Assembly: GCA_026745465.1 (NCBI GenBank)
Contig: JACYXH010000009.1
Coordinates: 122,501 to 186,500 of the forward strand
Origin: Lota lota
Taxonomy: Eukaryota > Chordata > Actinopteri > Gadiformes > Lotidae
Reading direction: 5' to 3'
Length of the DNA stretch: 64,000 bases
This document shows, piece after piece, positions 1 to 14,435 of this stretch; position 1 is the first letter of the stretch, and each line of letters starts with the position of its first letter. The translations under genes and the position numbers were made by a program. The notes beneath the pieces are model-generated. The model was not told the DNA's origin, made no database searches, and was given only the letters and a program-made list of their open reading frames with translations.

Positions 1-434
1 ATACAGCTGTTACATTCATAAAGTAATGAAAATTAGCCAGGCGTGTCAGGACGGATGTCTGGGCATTGTGTTGCACCCAATGCACTCGCATGGAGAAACT
101 AAAACACACGCTAACACTCTCTCTCTTTCACTGCCTCTCCCCTCTTGTGAGCTCGGACGTTCTTCATAAATTCTTCGTAACTCAGAACAAATTTTGGAGT
201 TTAGCTGTTTGAAACTACGACCATGTAGTCAAAATAGAGTTAACGAAAAAGAAAAAGGTGGATTAAAACCCTTTTTTGTGACGTATTGGTTCAATCACTG
301 GAGATAGAATAGAATAGAATATATATTCGTATTCAACCTAAGCAGTTATTTCTTATTTTTAGGAGGGATTTTTAGAGACAGAGATAGAGATACACACATG
401 GCCTAAAAAACAAATGCAAAATGAGCAGATTATA

Positions 435-446
435 GTATATATATAT

Positions 447-508
<62 letters not shown>

Positions 509-528
509 CGATAGATAGATAGATAGAT
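435..528. repeat. (TA)n then (GATA)n microsatellite
   Basis: A short TA run passes into about 20 GATA units, interrupted once by GATC near position 509. The repeat creates an artefactual Ser-Ile-Tyr-Leu reading frame on the minus strand. Confidence 0.95.
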
Positions 529-3500
529 GCATGCTGTGTCTGTAGGTATATTTCATTTTTAGGATGAAGCTAAAACTGGACACAAAACAAGTTATTTCCT
601 AAAGGAGAAGGGGGTTCTGGATATGCTTTTCTCTGCAATTGTGTTGAAAAGAAGACACATACAACATTTATTTAGATATTTTATTGTTTAAAATTACCTA
701 AATCAATCACAAATTATTATATTATATTATAAAGGTTTGTATTAATAGGGACTATGTTTGTGATTGTTCTTTAGTGACAACTAAACAGCTGAAAAAACTG
801 TATAGACAGCTGTCTATACATCAATTCACAATTGTAAGTCTAATTATCCAAACGTTGGCTTTGTTCATTTCCTATGTGATCAATCCTACATCGAAATGTT
901 TTACATTTGAAAGGATGCATCGTTACACACAATGTCACATGTAACATTGATGCATTGCTAAAGCATGTACTGCGATGTCAACGCATGTGGTATGGATTCA
1001 TTTTGAAGTGCTACATAGCTGGTTTATTTTCAGGGTTTGTAAAAGAAAACATGTGCTGTGTCAAATTCTGGATATGAAAAAACGTAAAAAGAAATAAAAA
1101 ATGAATCGTTCCATGAATCGTTCCTATTTGTTCATCAAAAAATTAGAAAATAAATTTGACTTTCATAATCCAGATGACACAATGTTCTAAACCACAATCT
1201 CTTTATATATATTAATTTGGTAATTTAATTGTGTGTATAGCTAGGTGTATGCAGGGATGCGTTGTTGTTCATTTATTTCTTAAACAGCATTACACTTCAG
1301 GCCACTTTACTATATCTCTGCAGTAGTTCCTCACCCTGCCATCTCTGCAGCTGCAATGGCTGATGGACAAGAGATGCAGGGCAACAAGGATGTGCTGTGG
1401 GGCTTGGAAAACAATCGAGTTTTCTTCTTATTGGGAAAACAAGTTGTCATTACTTATTTTTTGATGAGTAGAATCTACATTATAGAACCACATGAGAGAT
1501 TGTTGTTGTTAACAGACCAGACTCTTAACAGACCCTTCCCGACCCCCTCCTGTCAAGCAAAGTTGCAAGAGCGCAGATAGCTCAGACTGGTCTGTGTGCA
1601 GCTCCTCAGTAAGGTTTGTTCTCAGCCAGACTGATTCTCTATGTATTACCTTGTGTGGCCCCATGCCCTGATTGAACAACAACAAATGGTGCGTGGCAAT
1701 AACAGCAACTTACCTCGCTGCCATTCTGAATGTAAATATACTTGCTGTATATTTGCCGTTAAAGTCATCAATTATGAGGGTCAACCTTTGAAAAAGCCAT
1801 GCATGAACTGTTTTATTTACTCTACATAGGACCCACTGACCAAAGTCACATCTGCAACACATGCAAAAAGAACCCAGCACAGCAAACCTACTGCTGTGTT
1901 TATTTCAATTGGGTGACATTTGCGAGTAGCCAACATGAGTGAGACGGAAGGCACACCACCAGCTAACCTTTTGCTTGTGAATTATGGGAATTTACCTTCA
2001 TGCTTCAATGGTTTTGTTATTGCCCTACCTTTCGTGTCTAAATCAAAGACTGGGATCTGCAGCATCGGCACTTTTCCCTCCTTACAAGGGCACCAGCGTC
2101 TGATGACGGTGACATTTACAGCACACAAGGCCTGTCTGGACCCTCTATTGCAGCTACCGCGGCTCACCCCATAAACACACACAAACACCATCACACACGC
2201 CATTAACAAAACAAGACCATTTCAAAGGTCTTCACGCATAAATGACAATTTTTTTAGTGTTTATCTGGTGTGTGTTTTTACATATATGTGCAACCATTGT
2301 GGGAACTGCAGCCAGAAACCAAGGTATCTTTTTTGTTTTTTAAGCGAGCAAGGCATATGATTACATATGAACAACGATTGCCACTGGGTTGGGAGTGTGA
2401 CCCAGAAAGGGTATTGGTAAAAGACAAAAAACAAACTGGTTGAGATTGCTACCTTCCTGCATGATAGACTCTGCATTAAGACCAGTCCCATTCTGCAAAG
2501 CTGTACGTCTTATCCACCTGCTTCACTGAAACACAGCTGTCATAATTTATAGCTATAGATTCTGATCTATCTTCCAGCGTGGTTCTTGTCAGTGTGTGCG
2601 TCTAATTAGCATTGCCTCTCTCTTTGATCTCTTTGAAGTGTTTGCAGCACCGCATTCTTTGCTTTCCAATTGCCTTTCATTTGGAGACCTCATTTCTTTC
2701 GTGCACACTCTCTGGCTTCTATATACAGTTCAGCTGTACATTAGGTAATAGAACTGCACAGCCGCTGAAGAGTAACAGAGGACTACACTCCAGCGCTCTC
2801 AGCAAGATGTGCTGCGGCGCAACCAAAAGCGGTGCATCGGGAAGCAATCCGAGAGGAAGGTCTAGTGATGAGCCGATGATGAAAACCCCAGAAGTAACTC
2901 GCTACGTGCAGAATGTATGTTGATGTCGCGTACTCATTTGCTGCTGATCTTGACGCACAGTTTGGTTTAGTGTGGATGATAACGTAGGTAAAAGTAGTCA
3001 TTTCCTAGTGAAACAAAATGAGCTGTGTTAAGCTGCACAGGAATAGTGAGCTATTGTACTAATCAGAGACATAACCATGGTGGCCCTGGCGGTGCAGATT
3101 GTGGGTTTAACCACAAAGAAAAACCATAGTCATGTTACAGCAGAGATTACAGATGATCTAGTCAGACCAGAGCAGACAATCATTTGCATGTCATTTCTTT
3201 TGTTCGGCACGTAGTCCTTTCTTCTGTCAGCACCCACAGCATAGTGACAAATCCTCTGGAAGAATGTCTTGCTCTTGGTGTCATCACATATTCAGCGATC
3301 CCGTTGCGTGTAGAGAATCGCTTTGTTTCACGCACATACCAGTCTGCATTACTGTACATGAAGGACGCATATTAAAAAGGTTACCCCTCGTCTGTAAAAC
3401 GCCTCAGACATTTGTTTTTTGTCTCGCCTGTAGCGATCCTGCTACGAACGGCTGTTATATAGTCTCTGCTACAACAGTCTTCAACCTTCAACGTGACACC

Positions 3501-3529
3501 AGCCAGCATATCAGAAAGAGCTTTGTGAA

Positions 3530-3554
3530 GGGGGGGGGGGGGGGGGGGGGGGGG
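3530..3554. repeat. Poly-G tract, 25 nt
   Basis: Uninterrupted G run. A second G run of 13 nt lies at 3725-3737 and short C runs lie between them, so both strands carry potential quadruplex sequence within 200 bp. Confidence 0.95.
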
Positions 3555-4743
3555 TTGATCGCGCGTCTGAATGTTCTAGCCTTATCTCCTGGGGACAGTG
3601 GCTTGTGCAGCCCTGCACGTCGGGGAAGGAAAACCAGTGACCCCCCCCCTCCCCATCCTCCGCACCCCCCTCGCTCTGCAGCCATTAAGGCAGAGTTAAT
3701 TAAACCGCTACTCATTGCCTCGGTGGGGGGGGGGGGGTTGTACTATTTGCCAAGCATTTCTATAGCTCTACTGTCGGTCACTCAACGCATAAGCCTCACA
3801 CTGTTCCGCTTCATTTGTTGTGGATGGCACATTGAAAAGCAATGAGGCACAATTTGTTCAATGCATCTTTCAAACAAATCTATATCTGAATACAAAATGA
3901 TTTTTTTTAACTGCTTGGAAAATTGTGACCGAAGAGGAATGTCAAAGAAAAAGAGAGAGGTAAAGATGTCAGAATATTCTAGCCATATTATATGGGAATG
4001 TTCTGTGTATTTGTGAGTTAAGGATTTCTAATTTGACAAAAAAAATTTATGCTACATATCCTTCTAGAGCAGATATGATTTGTGTGATTTGCCAAGGTGT
4101 TACAGATGTGAATCACTGCCACCACAATACGTTGAAGCTGAATGGCAATTGGATTGTTGCATTCAAAATGCCCCCAAAAATATTTCACAAACTCAACTGT
4201 AACACCCCTTTGAAGAGACAATTATACTGCTGCTCAATACACACCTTATCATTGAGATCTAAACTGGTTGCATCACTGGTTGAGGGATTCTACCATCAAT
4301 CTGCAAGATGAACACAAGAATATGGATTTGTGTGGGAGGGGTTTGGATGTGATGAAGTCGTTGTTAGGTTGTTGATGCATGCAGCATGGTGCAACATGAT
4401 GCTTGTTGCCGTTCTCTTTAAGTGTAACCAATTATTACCACACTAATCCACGTGTCACGTTCTGTTCTGCATTTGATTATCTCGTAAAATGTGAAAGAAT
4501 AAATACAAAAAAGGGATTCCAATTGTGCATAGAACAATCCAAAAGAGTACCCCAAAGTACGCTGTGCTGAATTATTCCTGTTATGGAAATCACAGAACCC
4601 TTGTTACAAGACAAGTTGTAAGATTGCAACCTCTGATCAGTGTGTTTGCCCGCTCAAGAGCCCAGAGACCCGGCCTGGCTCCCTCACACAGGATATAGGA
4701 GCTTGTGGGTGGATGAGGAGGGGCCCGGTCCATCTGGCTGCCT

Positions 4744-4762
4744 CCCCCCCCCCCCCCCCCCC
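4744..4762. repeat. Poly-C tract, 19 nt
   Basis: Uninterrupted C run followed by shorter C blocks separated by single A residues. Confidence 0.95.
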
Positions 4763-6207
4763 ACCCCCAACACCCAACACCTTTGAGGTCAGCACTGTGG
4801 CTGTGGATGCGTTTCTCAAAGCAGCCAACAGTAGAAAGAGGAACCCAACTATGGCGGCGGTAGCCCCCTCGTCGGTCGTCAGACAGGCCGGCCCACCTCA
4901 CCTGCTGTGATTCCATTATGGCGGCCGCCTTCCGCAGCACTCAGACGCTTCTGTAGCATATTAAACAGATTAATAGAACAATGCTCCAGGGAGCATGCAG
5001 GCTGTCAATCTCGGTTAAAAACACAAAAGCAGAAAATTAAAAAGGCCCATGGCTGAACTCCAGCACTGATAATAATAATAATAATAAAAGAAATGTGCTG
5101 GAATCTTGGGTGGTGAAGGGAGGGGTTGTGGGATGTGAGATGGGAAAACAGATGGTAAATATTTATTCTTGTATTCTACTTGCAGAACACATACAAACCC
5201 ATAGACTAAACATTCACATGGACCGGCGCTGCGCACACACAGGAGCGCACAACTGCACAGAAAAACAAGGACAAATACACAGAATACATCAACTTCAGTG
5301 GTAGCCAAACAACGTCGAGAATTAGCTCTGAAATTATAGAAGCACAAACTTTGCGTCTACTATGCAATTATATTTGTATAAGCAAAACAAGTTAAAATGA
5401 CAATCTTTGAAGACCAAATATCTGGATGTGTTATTAACCTTGATATACGTTTACATTGTCCGACCTCTCCCTGTACTTTCTTTGGTCACTAATAAAAACA
5501 GAGATTGTCGCCTGGATAAAAAGATACGATAAATTAAGATAAGATAAACCTTTATTAATCCCGCAGGAAATGGTCTGTCATTTATTAATTGTTTTGAAAA
5601 AAAAACTGAAAAAGGAACTTAGAGGTAAGATACAGAGTAAAATACTTTTACACTATTATAAAATGTCCAATATATGCACAACTAATTCCAGGGTTTCATT
5701 TTTCCTATATGTGGAATGCATAGTAGTTGTTTGCTATTTGTCACTTGCTATCCTTTCACGCTTATGATCTGATCTGTTCCAGTGTCTTGTTTGAAATTAA
5801 AATGTGATATTTATGGTTGATGCTGCAGCATATTATACTGTCATAAAAACTGCACCATGCTGTAGTGATCTCACGAAATGTGACGAAATGTAAATTTTCC
5901 ACACAGCAAGAGCAGTTTACAGTTTACTGGTAAAAGTGGATCCCATTTTCTGGACTTATGTTGGAAAATACACACAATGCTGTTTTTGCAAATAACTGTT
6001 ACCAATTTGAAAAGCATGACAATCTCTTTGTAAACACCTCTAAATTTCACCCTTGATGGCAATACATTTATTTCACATTAAAATATCTACTGGTGATTCA
6101 ACACATAATCTAAAGCCAATTCTGCGAGCACTGGCTTTCTCGGTCCAGCCAGACTGCCTCTGCTGCTCCATCGAGGGAAGAGCATTCTGAGACAAGCAGG
6201 AGGTTCT

Positions 6208-6241
<34 letters not shown>
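6208..6241. repeat. Poly-G tract, 34 nt
   Basis: Uninterrupted G run, followed after one T by six more G. It is one of the longest mononucleotide G runs in the window. Confidence 0.95.
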
Positions 6242-6242
<1 letters not shown>

Positions 6243-7040
6243 GGGGGGAACACTAGACATCCTTCGATGATGTCTAGTGTCATCCTGGAAGACTGGAGAG
6301 GGAAAATTCAATCTTTGGTCTTTCGCTTGGTGAGATACCAGGAGATTGAGTGAGATCCAGAGACACTGGCGAGGGCTGCTTGCTCCATCTATCTCCTCTG
6401 CATTCACAGTCATATAGCAGCTATGGTGGGGAAAGCAACTATAGCTGTAATACAGGATCCTGTATCGCAGCGGGCATAACTATAGCGGCAGCAAATGGCT
6501 CCAAGGCACGCTGGTGCGCATCACATTTGTGTATGTCTGTAAGTGTGTGTCTGTGTGTGTCTGTATATGTGTGTCTGTGTGTGTCTGTATATGTGTTTGT
6601 ACAATCCGAAATACGGGCAATTCAAAGCCTTCAGATAAATGCTTCATGTTGGCTAGTGGCCTAATGCGGCATTTCTCAGAAAATTGCTTTTAAAACTGTG
6701 GCCTGAACTCCCCACTCGACAACAGATTTCCTGAACATATTTTCTGATCAACTAAAAAACTGTAACTTGATTTTAATTGTTATTGTAATGACAAGGCAGA
6801 GCTCCAAAAAGAAAAAAAGAAGGGTAAACATTTACCAACAGATTTACAAATACTCATGTTGTCTCTCAGCGGCAAAATCATCTTTAATAGTTTGCTGTGT
6901 TGATGGTTCATTAGGTGAAACAATCTGGGCTATCAAACAGCTCTACTTAAGGCCTGAGGGGGTGTTGAGATAAGGGAGGGGGGGTGCATCTAAGACAATG
7001 AGAGAAATACAGAGAGAAAGAGAGTGAGAGAGAAGGATAG

Positions 7041-7064
7041 AGAGACAGAGACAGAGACAGAGAC

Positions 7065-7154
<90 letters not shown>
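7041..7154. repeat. (GACAGA)n / (GA)n microsatellite
   Basis: Several GACAGA hexamers grade into about 42 GA dinucleotides. Confidence 0.95.
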
Positions 7155-7158
<4 letters not shown>

Positions 7159-7687
7159 GTGGTTGGAATGTTGGTATGGGAGTTGTTTGACAGGTAATAT
7201 TAGTAGGCTAATTGTCCAGTGGCATCAGCGCGCACAATAATTTTTTGAAGGGAACCAGTGGGAAATGTATATCCATATCAAATTATGAACCACTAGGCTG
7301 TCCATTGTTGTTACATGCACACACAACACAGACAACACACTTTATCTGACATTCTCCTCTCGAAAGGAGTTCACATTGTTATTTCTATTTTATTTATAGT
7401 TCTAAAGTGTGTTTGATCAATTGAGGAAAATGCGATCATTCTGGTTTATGATCAAATTTGAATTGAATGTATGCAACACAACTTATCTATTGCCATCTTA
7501 AATAGCTTGATTTTAAATCCTGCCTGCAGCCACTTCTGGAACTGGCAATCTCCCTGCCACTGTAACCATGAGTTCTGCACCACTGGGTCCTGTGGGCATT
7601 CTGTAGAGACACCACCAGGAGAGACACGCTGTACTGTACGGAGAGGGGAAAGTATCAGACGTTGTGGCTGAGGGTAGCTGGACCACA

Positions 7688-7701
7688 GCGCCCCCTCATG
7701 G
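7688..7701 (-). promoter_or_regulatory. CTCF-like core motif (weak)
   Basis: The minus strand reads CCATGAGGGGGCGC, close to the vertebrate CTCF core CCASYAGRKGGC but with two mismatches at degenerate positions. Motif match only. Confidence 0.2.
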
Positions 7702-9317
7702 AAGGAAAATAAAATTGAAATGTTTTATTTTTCAGAGAAGCCACATATGACACGCTCCACTGTACATTTGGGATCCTATATAAAGCACACATGACCACTT
7801 TCATTATTTTGGTCACGATTAAAAATGTTTTTAACTAGGCTTAAAGTTGTAATTTGCCGCTTAAGGAAAGGCCCTCCAGTACACTGTACAATTCCAAAAC
7901 AGGGTTCTGCTCTTCTGCCTTTTTAACTTTTAACTTCCATCTCTCCTTCACCAAACATGACCCACCTATGCTTAGCCCATGCCCCTCCCTTTCCATGTCT
8001 TATATTCAATGGATCGTCTTCTCATCCCCCCCAGTCAGAAAATCCATTCAGTGAAGGGAGAGAAGGAAAGAGGGAGAGAGAGGGGGAGGGATGGAGAAAG
8101 AGAGAGAGAGAGAGATAAAGAGTGGGAGCTAGAAAGGGAGAGAGAGAAAGAGTGAGCGTGTACAGGGGTTGCCGGAATCAAGGGAGCGCGGGACGATGTC
8201 TGGCTGCTGAACTTCTCTCCCTCAATTTAACTCATCTCTGTGGCGCTGGCTGGCACAGACTGTGGCAATCAGCTGTAGGCAGAAGTGACACCCACATCTG
8301 AGCACGGCCCAAGCTCCCCCCACACACAATCATAGTGTCACTTTCCATCTAACAACCGCTGCCACAGGCCAGCCTAGGGGGGCGGGCGGGGGCGGGGGTC
8401 ACCGCTGGATCATTCGTTTGGGCAGGTTTGAAGGATTACTTAGCTACGCCCAGATTTTACAGACTGTTACATTTAAAGGACTAACTGGATATACCCAGAA
8501 GAACTTTGTACCTCTCACCAACTCACTGGAGACGGTCTCTTTGTCTCTTTTATTAATAGTGATTATTAAATGTAAGGTAGGAATTTTATCTTATTAGCTT
8601 TTTTTGTTGAAATTCTCTTAGCATCCGGACAGCAATCAATAAATCAAATGCTCAGACAAACAAAAAGTAAAACATCTTGTGTCTATGGCTGTCACAGGCC
8701 TGTAAGAAGCCCGTCCAATCATTGAATTCAACCCAAATAAAATGATTGGATGGCTTACCTGTCTGTCTACCTATCTACCCAGCTACCTGTACACACTCTG
8801 CCTATGCACTTATTGCGGATGACCAGAGTATTCCACAAGGCTAGGCAGACCTATTGCTAAAGCTAGCAAGCTAGTCACATGCTTTGAGGGGGTGACTTTG
8901 GATGGAGGCCTGAATGGATTGTTGGGATTGGATACTTTCAAAATCTAGCTGATTTCTCCCAATTACCAACCCTACCTGTAATGTTCCTCCCCCACTGCAA
9001 GTATTGCATTTGGCCTCGTCCGAAACCTCGTTCAAAATGGAGTTCCGGAAGTAAAAGGTTGGCACCCACTATTTTGTATCTGGGGTTTTCATTGGCAATA
9101 CTGTTCTTATTACACTCATATTATTATTCTTTTGCACTGGTGTTATGGCCAGGGCTGTTCAAAAGTAGACGATCTTCAAAAGAAGATGTTTTCGTCACCC
9201 TTTAGCATTAGATTTGAGTATACCAACACCTTTTTTTCCCCACACACACACACAGTGGAGTTGAGTCGGTGGCATAAGCCAACACGTGTGTATGTGTATG
9301 TGTGTGGTGGTGGTGAT

Positions 9318-9336
9318 GGGGGGGGGGGGGGGGGGG
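9318..9336. repeat. Poly-G tract, 19 nt
   Basis: Uninterrupted G run adjoining a short TG-rich stretch. Confidence 0.95.
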
Positions 9337-11717
9337 TGTCTGTCCTGTAGAATGATGGGGCAGGCATAAGCCAGCGTGAAATATAGTAAAAGCTGAAAGC
9401 ACTAGGGAACACATGTTGGAACATAAGCTGCCATGTAATACATGCCTAAGAAGTAGGTTAGGGTGACAGACGAGACTAGGGCCCAAGCAGGACTACCTTC
9501 TCACCCTTTGCTCCTCCATCTACACAATGACACCAATCACAACAGCAGGTAGTGGGACACTGGGATAGAGGACAAAATGGCTCCTTCGCCTTTGAATACT
9601 ATTGTCAGAAGAAAGTATGAGATATATAAAATCAAAAAAACATTGTATAATGATGATGCCATAATAAAGTTTGAAGGCGTGAGTTAATCTCTCAAGCTAG
9701 ATAATGCGTAAGAGAGATATAATGAAGAATCCAAAATGATGATAACGATTTGCCACAAGAATGAGGGCGAATGAGGGGGAGCATTGTCATTTCAAGGATT
9801 GTGTGAATCTCTTGTCCCCCTGCAATGAAAATTAAATTGTGTGATGTGTAAGATGCAGTTACACACACCGCAGGCTCCATGTGGACGGTCTGTAGCCTGA
9901 AGCCACCTGCAGGCAGCCCCCGCCACGTGTCCTGTATGCTGCCCAACGCAGGGTCGCGCTGCGCCTCAGAGGAGAGGGGCCCCGCAAAGAGCCCCCCAAA
10001 GAGCAATGGCTATCTCTGGGATCAAGAGCAAGCCAAAAACTCCTTTCACCTTGCCTTTCTCTACCTTTAATAGATCAGTTAAATACCCCCACCCCCCCCA
10101 ACACTCACATACACACACACACACAAATTTATACAGGCTCATTCCAGCTGTCTCTCTCCTATTGCACTTTTCTCTCCCTCCTCTCTATCACTTTCATTTC
10201 ACGCAGGGTCTTTGCTTTATGAATCAAAGGTTGTGACTAGCACTAACAAAACAAAAGATCATTCTTGTTTTGTACCTGGCTGTACTCCTCTCGTCTTTCT
10301 TTCCCTCTCCCCAGCTCTCTTTCCCTCTCCCTTTCATTCTCACGCCATTTGTTATTCAGCACGTGGAATAACTAATGAAACGTCTGATGTTAAAACAAAT
10401 ACTGGGATGATTTGGCCATCCTGCTTTCAAGTGTTTCATCTTTGAGGAACTAGAGACCGTTTTTTGATGGGAACATAAATAGATCAAAGTATTCCTGGTA
10501 ATTCTGGGTGAGGGCCAAAAAAATATATAAATAAGTAGAAACAAAGTGAAAACGGCATTCGGCAAATTAAACATGTTCAAGATAACAAGGGTCCATGCAT
10601 GCTTATGAGGGTTTCCACCACCATCACTGGGAATATGAAGACAAAGAGGATCTAAAGTTTTGCACATAAGAGGCACGTTTCCGAACTTTTGAAATACAAA
10701 CCGAGAATGAAATTACAAAACGTAGGATCACGTCTCATCCTCTTTCCCTTCCTCTCTCCCAGTATCTCTCTCCATCTCTCTCATATCGACTTGGAAAATA
10801 TCTAAATGTAAATATAATATACAAAACATTTTAAAGTAAGAGTAAAAAATGTATATATGAATATAAAGTATTAAAAGTAAAACAACTTAAATCTAAAGTA
10901 CCAAGGAAGGAAGGAAGATTTTACCCCTACTAAAATCTCTCACTCTCTCTAGCTCAATGCAGTCCCCTGTGATAAAGATGGGATGCTGAAAGTAAACAGT
11001 TCTCTGTCTCTCTGCCAGACAGTGTGTACTTTCTCTGGTGGGAGATCTCATTAGAAGGGATCTTAGGTGGACTTAAATACTGTAGATGGTGGTGGTAGAC
11101 AAGCTGTTTTCTAGGCCTGTGTGTGTGTGGGGGGGGGGAGGGGGGGGGGAATAACATGGGGAATTTGAGAATAGTATGAAAGAGAGTGGTGCAATGAAAA
11201 ATATAAGAAGAAAAGCCTTAGAAGCCCCATAATACAACTGGTTACTGTGTGCAAAACTGATCATTATTGCAAGTGCATTGATGTGTGTCGGTGTGTGTTC
11301 ATCTATGTGATGCACACACACACAAACTGTCCTAAAAGGCATCTTCTGAATAAATACAGATATATTGATGTACTTATTTTTGTTGTGAAACTTTAGTTGG
11401 TATATAACAGTGCAATAATACTTAATGAATACTTCATATGTCAATTAAAAGAGGGTTGTGCTCTACCTACGGCCTTATTAAAATAAATAGCCTTATTAAT
11501 ATGTATACTTAACTTGTATGTTTGCCAGGACTAGGGAAGGCTATTTAGGGTGATGCTTGGATTCAGACTTGTGGTGAGGATGAACACACTTTTGTCATGT
11601 GGGGCTAATATTCGGATGATTCGATTCTCCCTCAAAATGTCTTTCCGACAAAAGAAAATACGAGTTAAAACCTCCAATGAATAATTAAAAACCTGAGCAT
11701 GTTTATAGACGGAAAGA

Positions 11718-11752
11718 GACACACACACACACACACACACACACCAAATACA

Positions 11753-11786
<34 letters not shown>
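11718..11786. repeat. Interrupted (CA)n microsatellite
   Basis: Two AC blocks separated by about 11 nt of imperfect repeat. Confidence 0.95.
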
Positions 11787-11791
<5 letters not shown>

Positions 11792-12287
11792 ACACACCTG
11801 CCTGTGAATATGTTTGCGCTTGGATTATGCCAGGGATGATTGCACTGGGAGAAATGCAAAAAGGAGGGAGGGAAATGGAGACGGCAAAGGAGGAGGGATT
11901 GGAGAGGAGAGAGTGAGGGAGAGAGGAGAGAGGGAGGGGGAGAGAAATAGAGAGAGGGAAAGAGGGAGTTAGAGAGACTAATTTTACATTTTCTGCATGT
12001 TTCCAGCAGCAGACGACTGACCTTCAGTGCAGACACGCTTCACTAGGTAACAACACAAACGCTGTCCATTCCAAAGGAACACATGAAATAGGCCACGTGC
12101 TTTAAAGTTGTTCAATTAGATTATCCTTTTCATTTCCTTTCTAGTGTGCAATCAAGGGATAGACATACGCACCACCCGCAACAAGCAAACATCAGTAGTA
12201 CATATGCTGCCAACTAAGCACACCGGGAGAGATGGGAAAGGAGAGAGATAGAAGGCAAGAGATAGAAGGCGAGAGGGACGAGAGAGG

Positions 12288-12387
<100 letters not shown>

Positions 12388-13019
12388 AAACTAATCAATG
12401 CAGCAGTCTGCAGAATACAGAAAGTTTTCCAGAGCTGGTCAATGAAAGCGATTTAAATGCTAATGTAAAAATATATTATTACACAGTTAAAGGATCAATT
12501 GAGAATTTCTCATGACATTTCTCATAATGGCTTTTGTTTGTCAAGAATTATTAATGATATTAATATTCAAATGTTTAATTTTCACCTTGAGGCTGGAACA
12601 TCTGTGTTGGCTTGAAGTGCATGTTTACACAAACACACACAACACACATCCACAAAGGAATGCACGCACAAATAATGCACATTCCAGCTTTCCAAGCAAT
12701 TCTTTCACCATTGTTTCTACACCTATTTTTATTTTCTTTGTGTGCGCTATTCGCTGCTGCAGTTTGACAGGAAGGACATTCTCCAGCAGCTCCTTGGACA
12801 TTAACATTCAGCTGGATAAGCGTATGCATGCGAGCACGTCTGCCTAACTCCACGCGCATGAGGCGGTGCTATACCTATCTGAAAGCCTATAGGGCAAAGG
12901 TGTGCCTATGTGTGTGTACAAGTGTGTGTGTGTGTGCCTGACTGCGTGTTTATGTGTATGCCTGTGCATGTGTGCATACACATGCAAGTATATGTGTGCA
13001 TGTGTTAGTGTGTTCCTTT

Positions 13020-13020
<1 letters not shown>

Positions 13021-13112
<92 letters not shown>

Positions 13113-13117
13113 TGCGA
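13021..13117. repeat. (GT)n then (GTGC)n microsatellite
   Basis: About 36 GT dinucleotides continue into six GTGC-type tetramers, an alternating purine-pyrimidine tract capable of Z-DNA. Confidence 0.95.
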
Positions 13118-14403
13118 GCATATGTGTGCGCACCTGCGCGTGCGTGTATGTGTGTCTGTGCAGGCACACACGCCAATGTATGTATGCATGCGTTGCACGG
13201 CGGCTACTTCCAGGGGATTTGCAGTAATTATATGACAAAACGGCGGCGAGTCTCACCGGGTGCTGAGCAGGGGCTCACGGGTCAGGGGAGCGAGCTCTCT
13301 GGGCTGGGTAATTTGTAAATGTCATTCAGGTGGGGTCCTCTGTCAGCCAGCGGCTAGGAGGAGGTGGAGGAGGAGGAGAAGGAAGGTGGGGGGTTGGGGC
13401 CCGGTTGCAGAGAAAATAAAGAGAAAAGCACAGCACATCTTTTCTTATGCAGATGATTTTTTAGTCAACTACCCCTTTTTTTGTGTGCTTTTGCATGTCT
13501 GGCGCGACGGGTCTAGATTTCCTGATGTGTGCAAAACATATTGTTTGACATATTGCATGTTCAGTGGAGTGACGATATGTAGACATGAATAAATGAATAC
13601 ATGCTTTGAATACATCTGTGTTGGTTTCCATTTCACATCGTAGGTCCAGCAGCAGGAGTCTTCATGACAGGATTATTGCGGTGTGATGTATTCCTCTAAA
13701 GGGTGCTACTGAACACTGTAGTGTACTACTCATGTTGTTATACCTTTACATCATAATGTCTATATATGCAGGTGTAAGAATGTGAGTAGTACACTCTGTG
13801 TATGTACAGGCCCACCAGGCCAAATAATTTTTTTCTGTAGTTAATAATAATAATAGTAATAAAAAAAGTGAATGCATTAAAATAGTAAAATCTTGACGCG
13901 ATGCGAGCGCCATTGCTAACAGAGTTCCATAAATTACTGCGGAGTGAGAGCGAGCGAAAAAGCTCAACATTTATCTCCAAAACTCCAAAAACTTTCGCTA
14001 ACGAAAGCGAATCTCGCCCTTCTCGCCTTGGCCTACCCGCATGTGAAAACGAAATGCTTTTCTCATGTCACGCCTGATGAACAATAAAATCTACACGCAC
14101 GTTAAAAACTATTTACATCAGCCGCGATGCCGTTATATTCCTAGAATAATCGCGCCGGTGAAAATACGGATGAAATACTCAACCTATACAGCCTAGTGAA
14201 GACGAGCGTTACTGGTTTTACTTTAGAATCCAAGTGTTAAATATTGTAATAGTGTATGGGGGGGGGGTATGTTAAGTGGGTGTATTTTGGAGACGTTAGT
14301 TTCCCTGTTCAATAACTAAAATAGGCCATCACCAGTGGTTTAGTGCAGGGTACACGCAGGTATACGGCGTGTACCTACTTATTTTTCAGTCGGCATCGCG
14401 TAG

Positions 14404-14435
<32 letters not shown>

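Larger units (their letters stand above)
1..6960. other. Gene-free region
   Basis: I find no exon series, RNA gene or complete transposon here. The open frames are short, lack recognisable domains and often run through simple repeats. The stretch holds a (TA)n/(GATA)n microsatellite near 435-528, poly-G/C runs near 3.5, 4.7 and 6.2 kb, and otherwise AT-rich sequence. Conserved enhancers could lie here but cannot be recognised from one genome. Confidence 0.6.

Noticed and set aside
3264..3845. A 193-codon frame across a poly-G tract
   Set aside because: Glycine and proline runs come from homopolymers; no domain, no conserved start context, no splicing partner.
5530..5575. Motif like gataagataaacctttatt as a LINE or SINE tail
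   Set aside because: It resembles a common fish repeat end, but nothing upstream supports an element, so I do not annotate it.
12844..13318. Cys-Val and His-Thr repeat frames (also 46.0-46.4 and 49.0-49.8 kb)
   Set aside because: Artefacts of GT/CA repeats.
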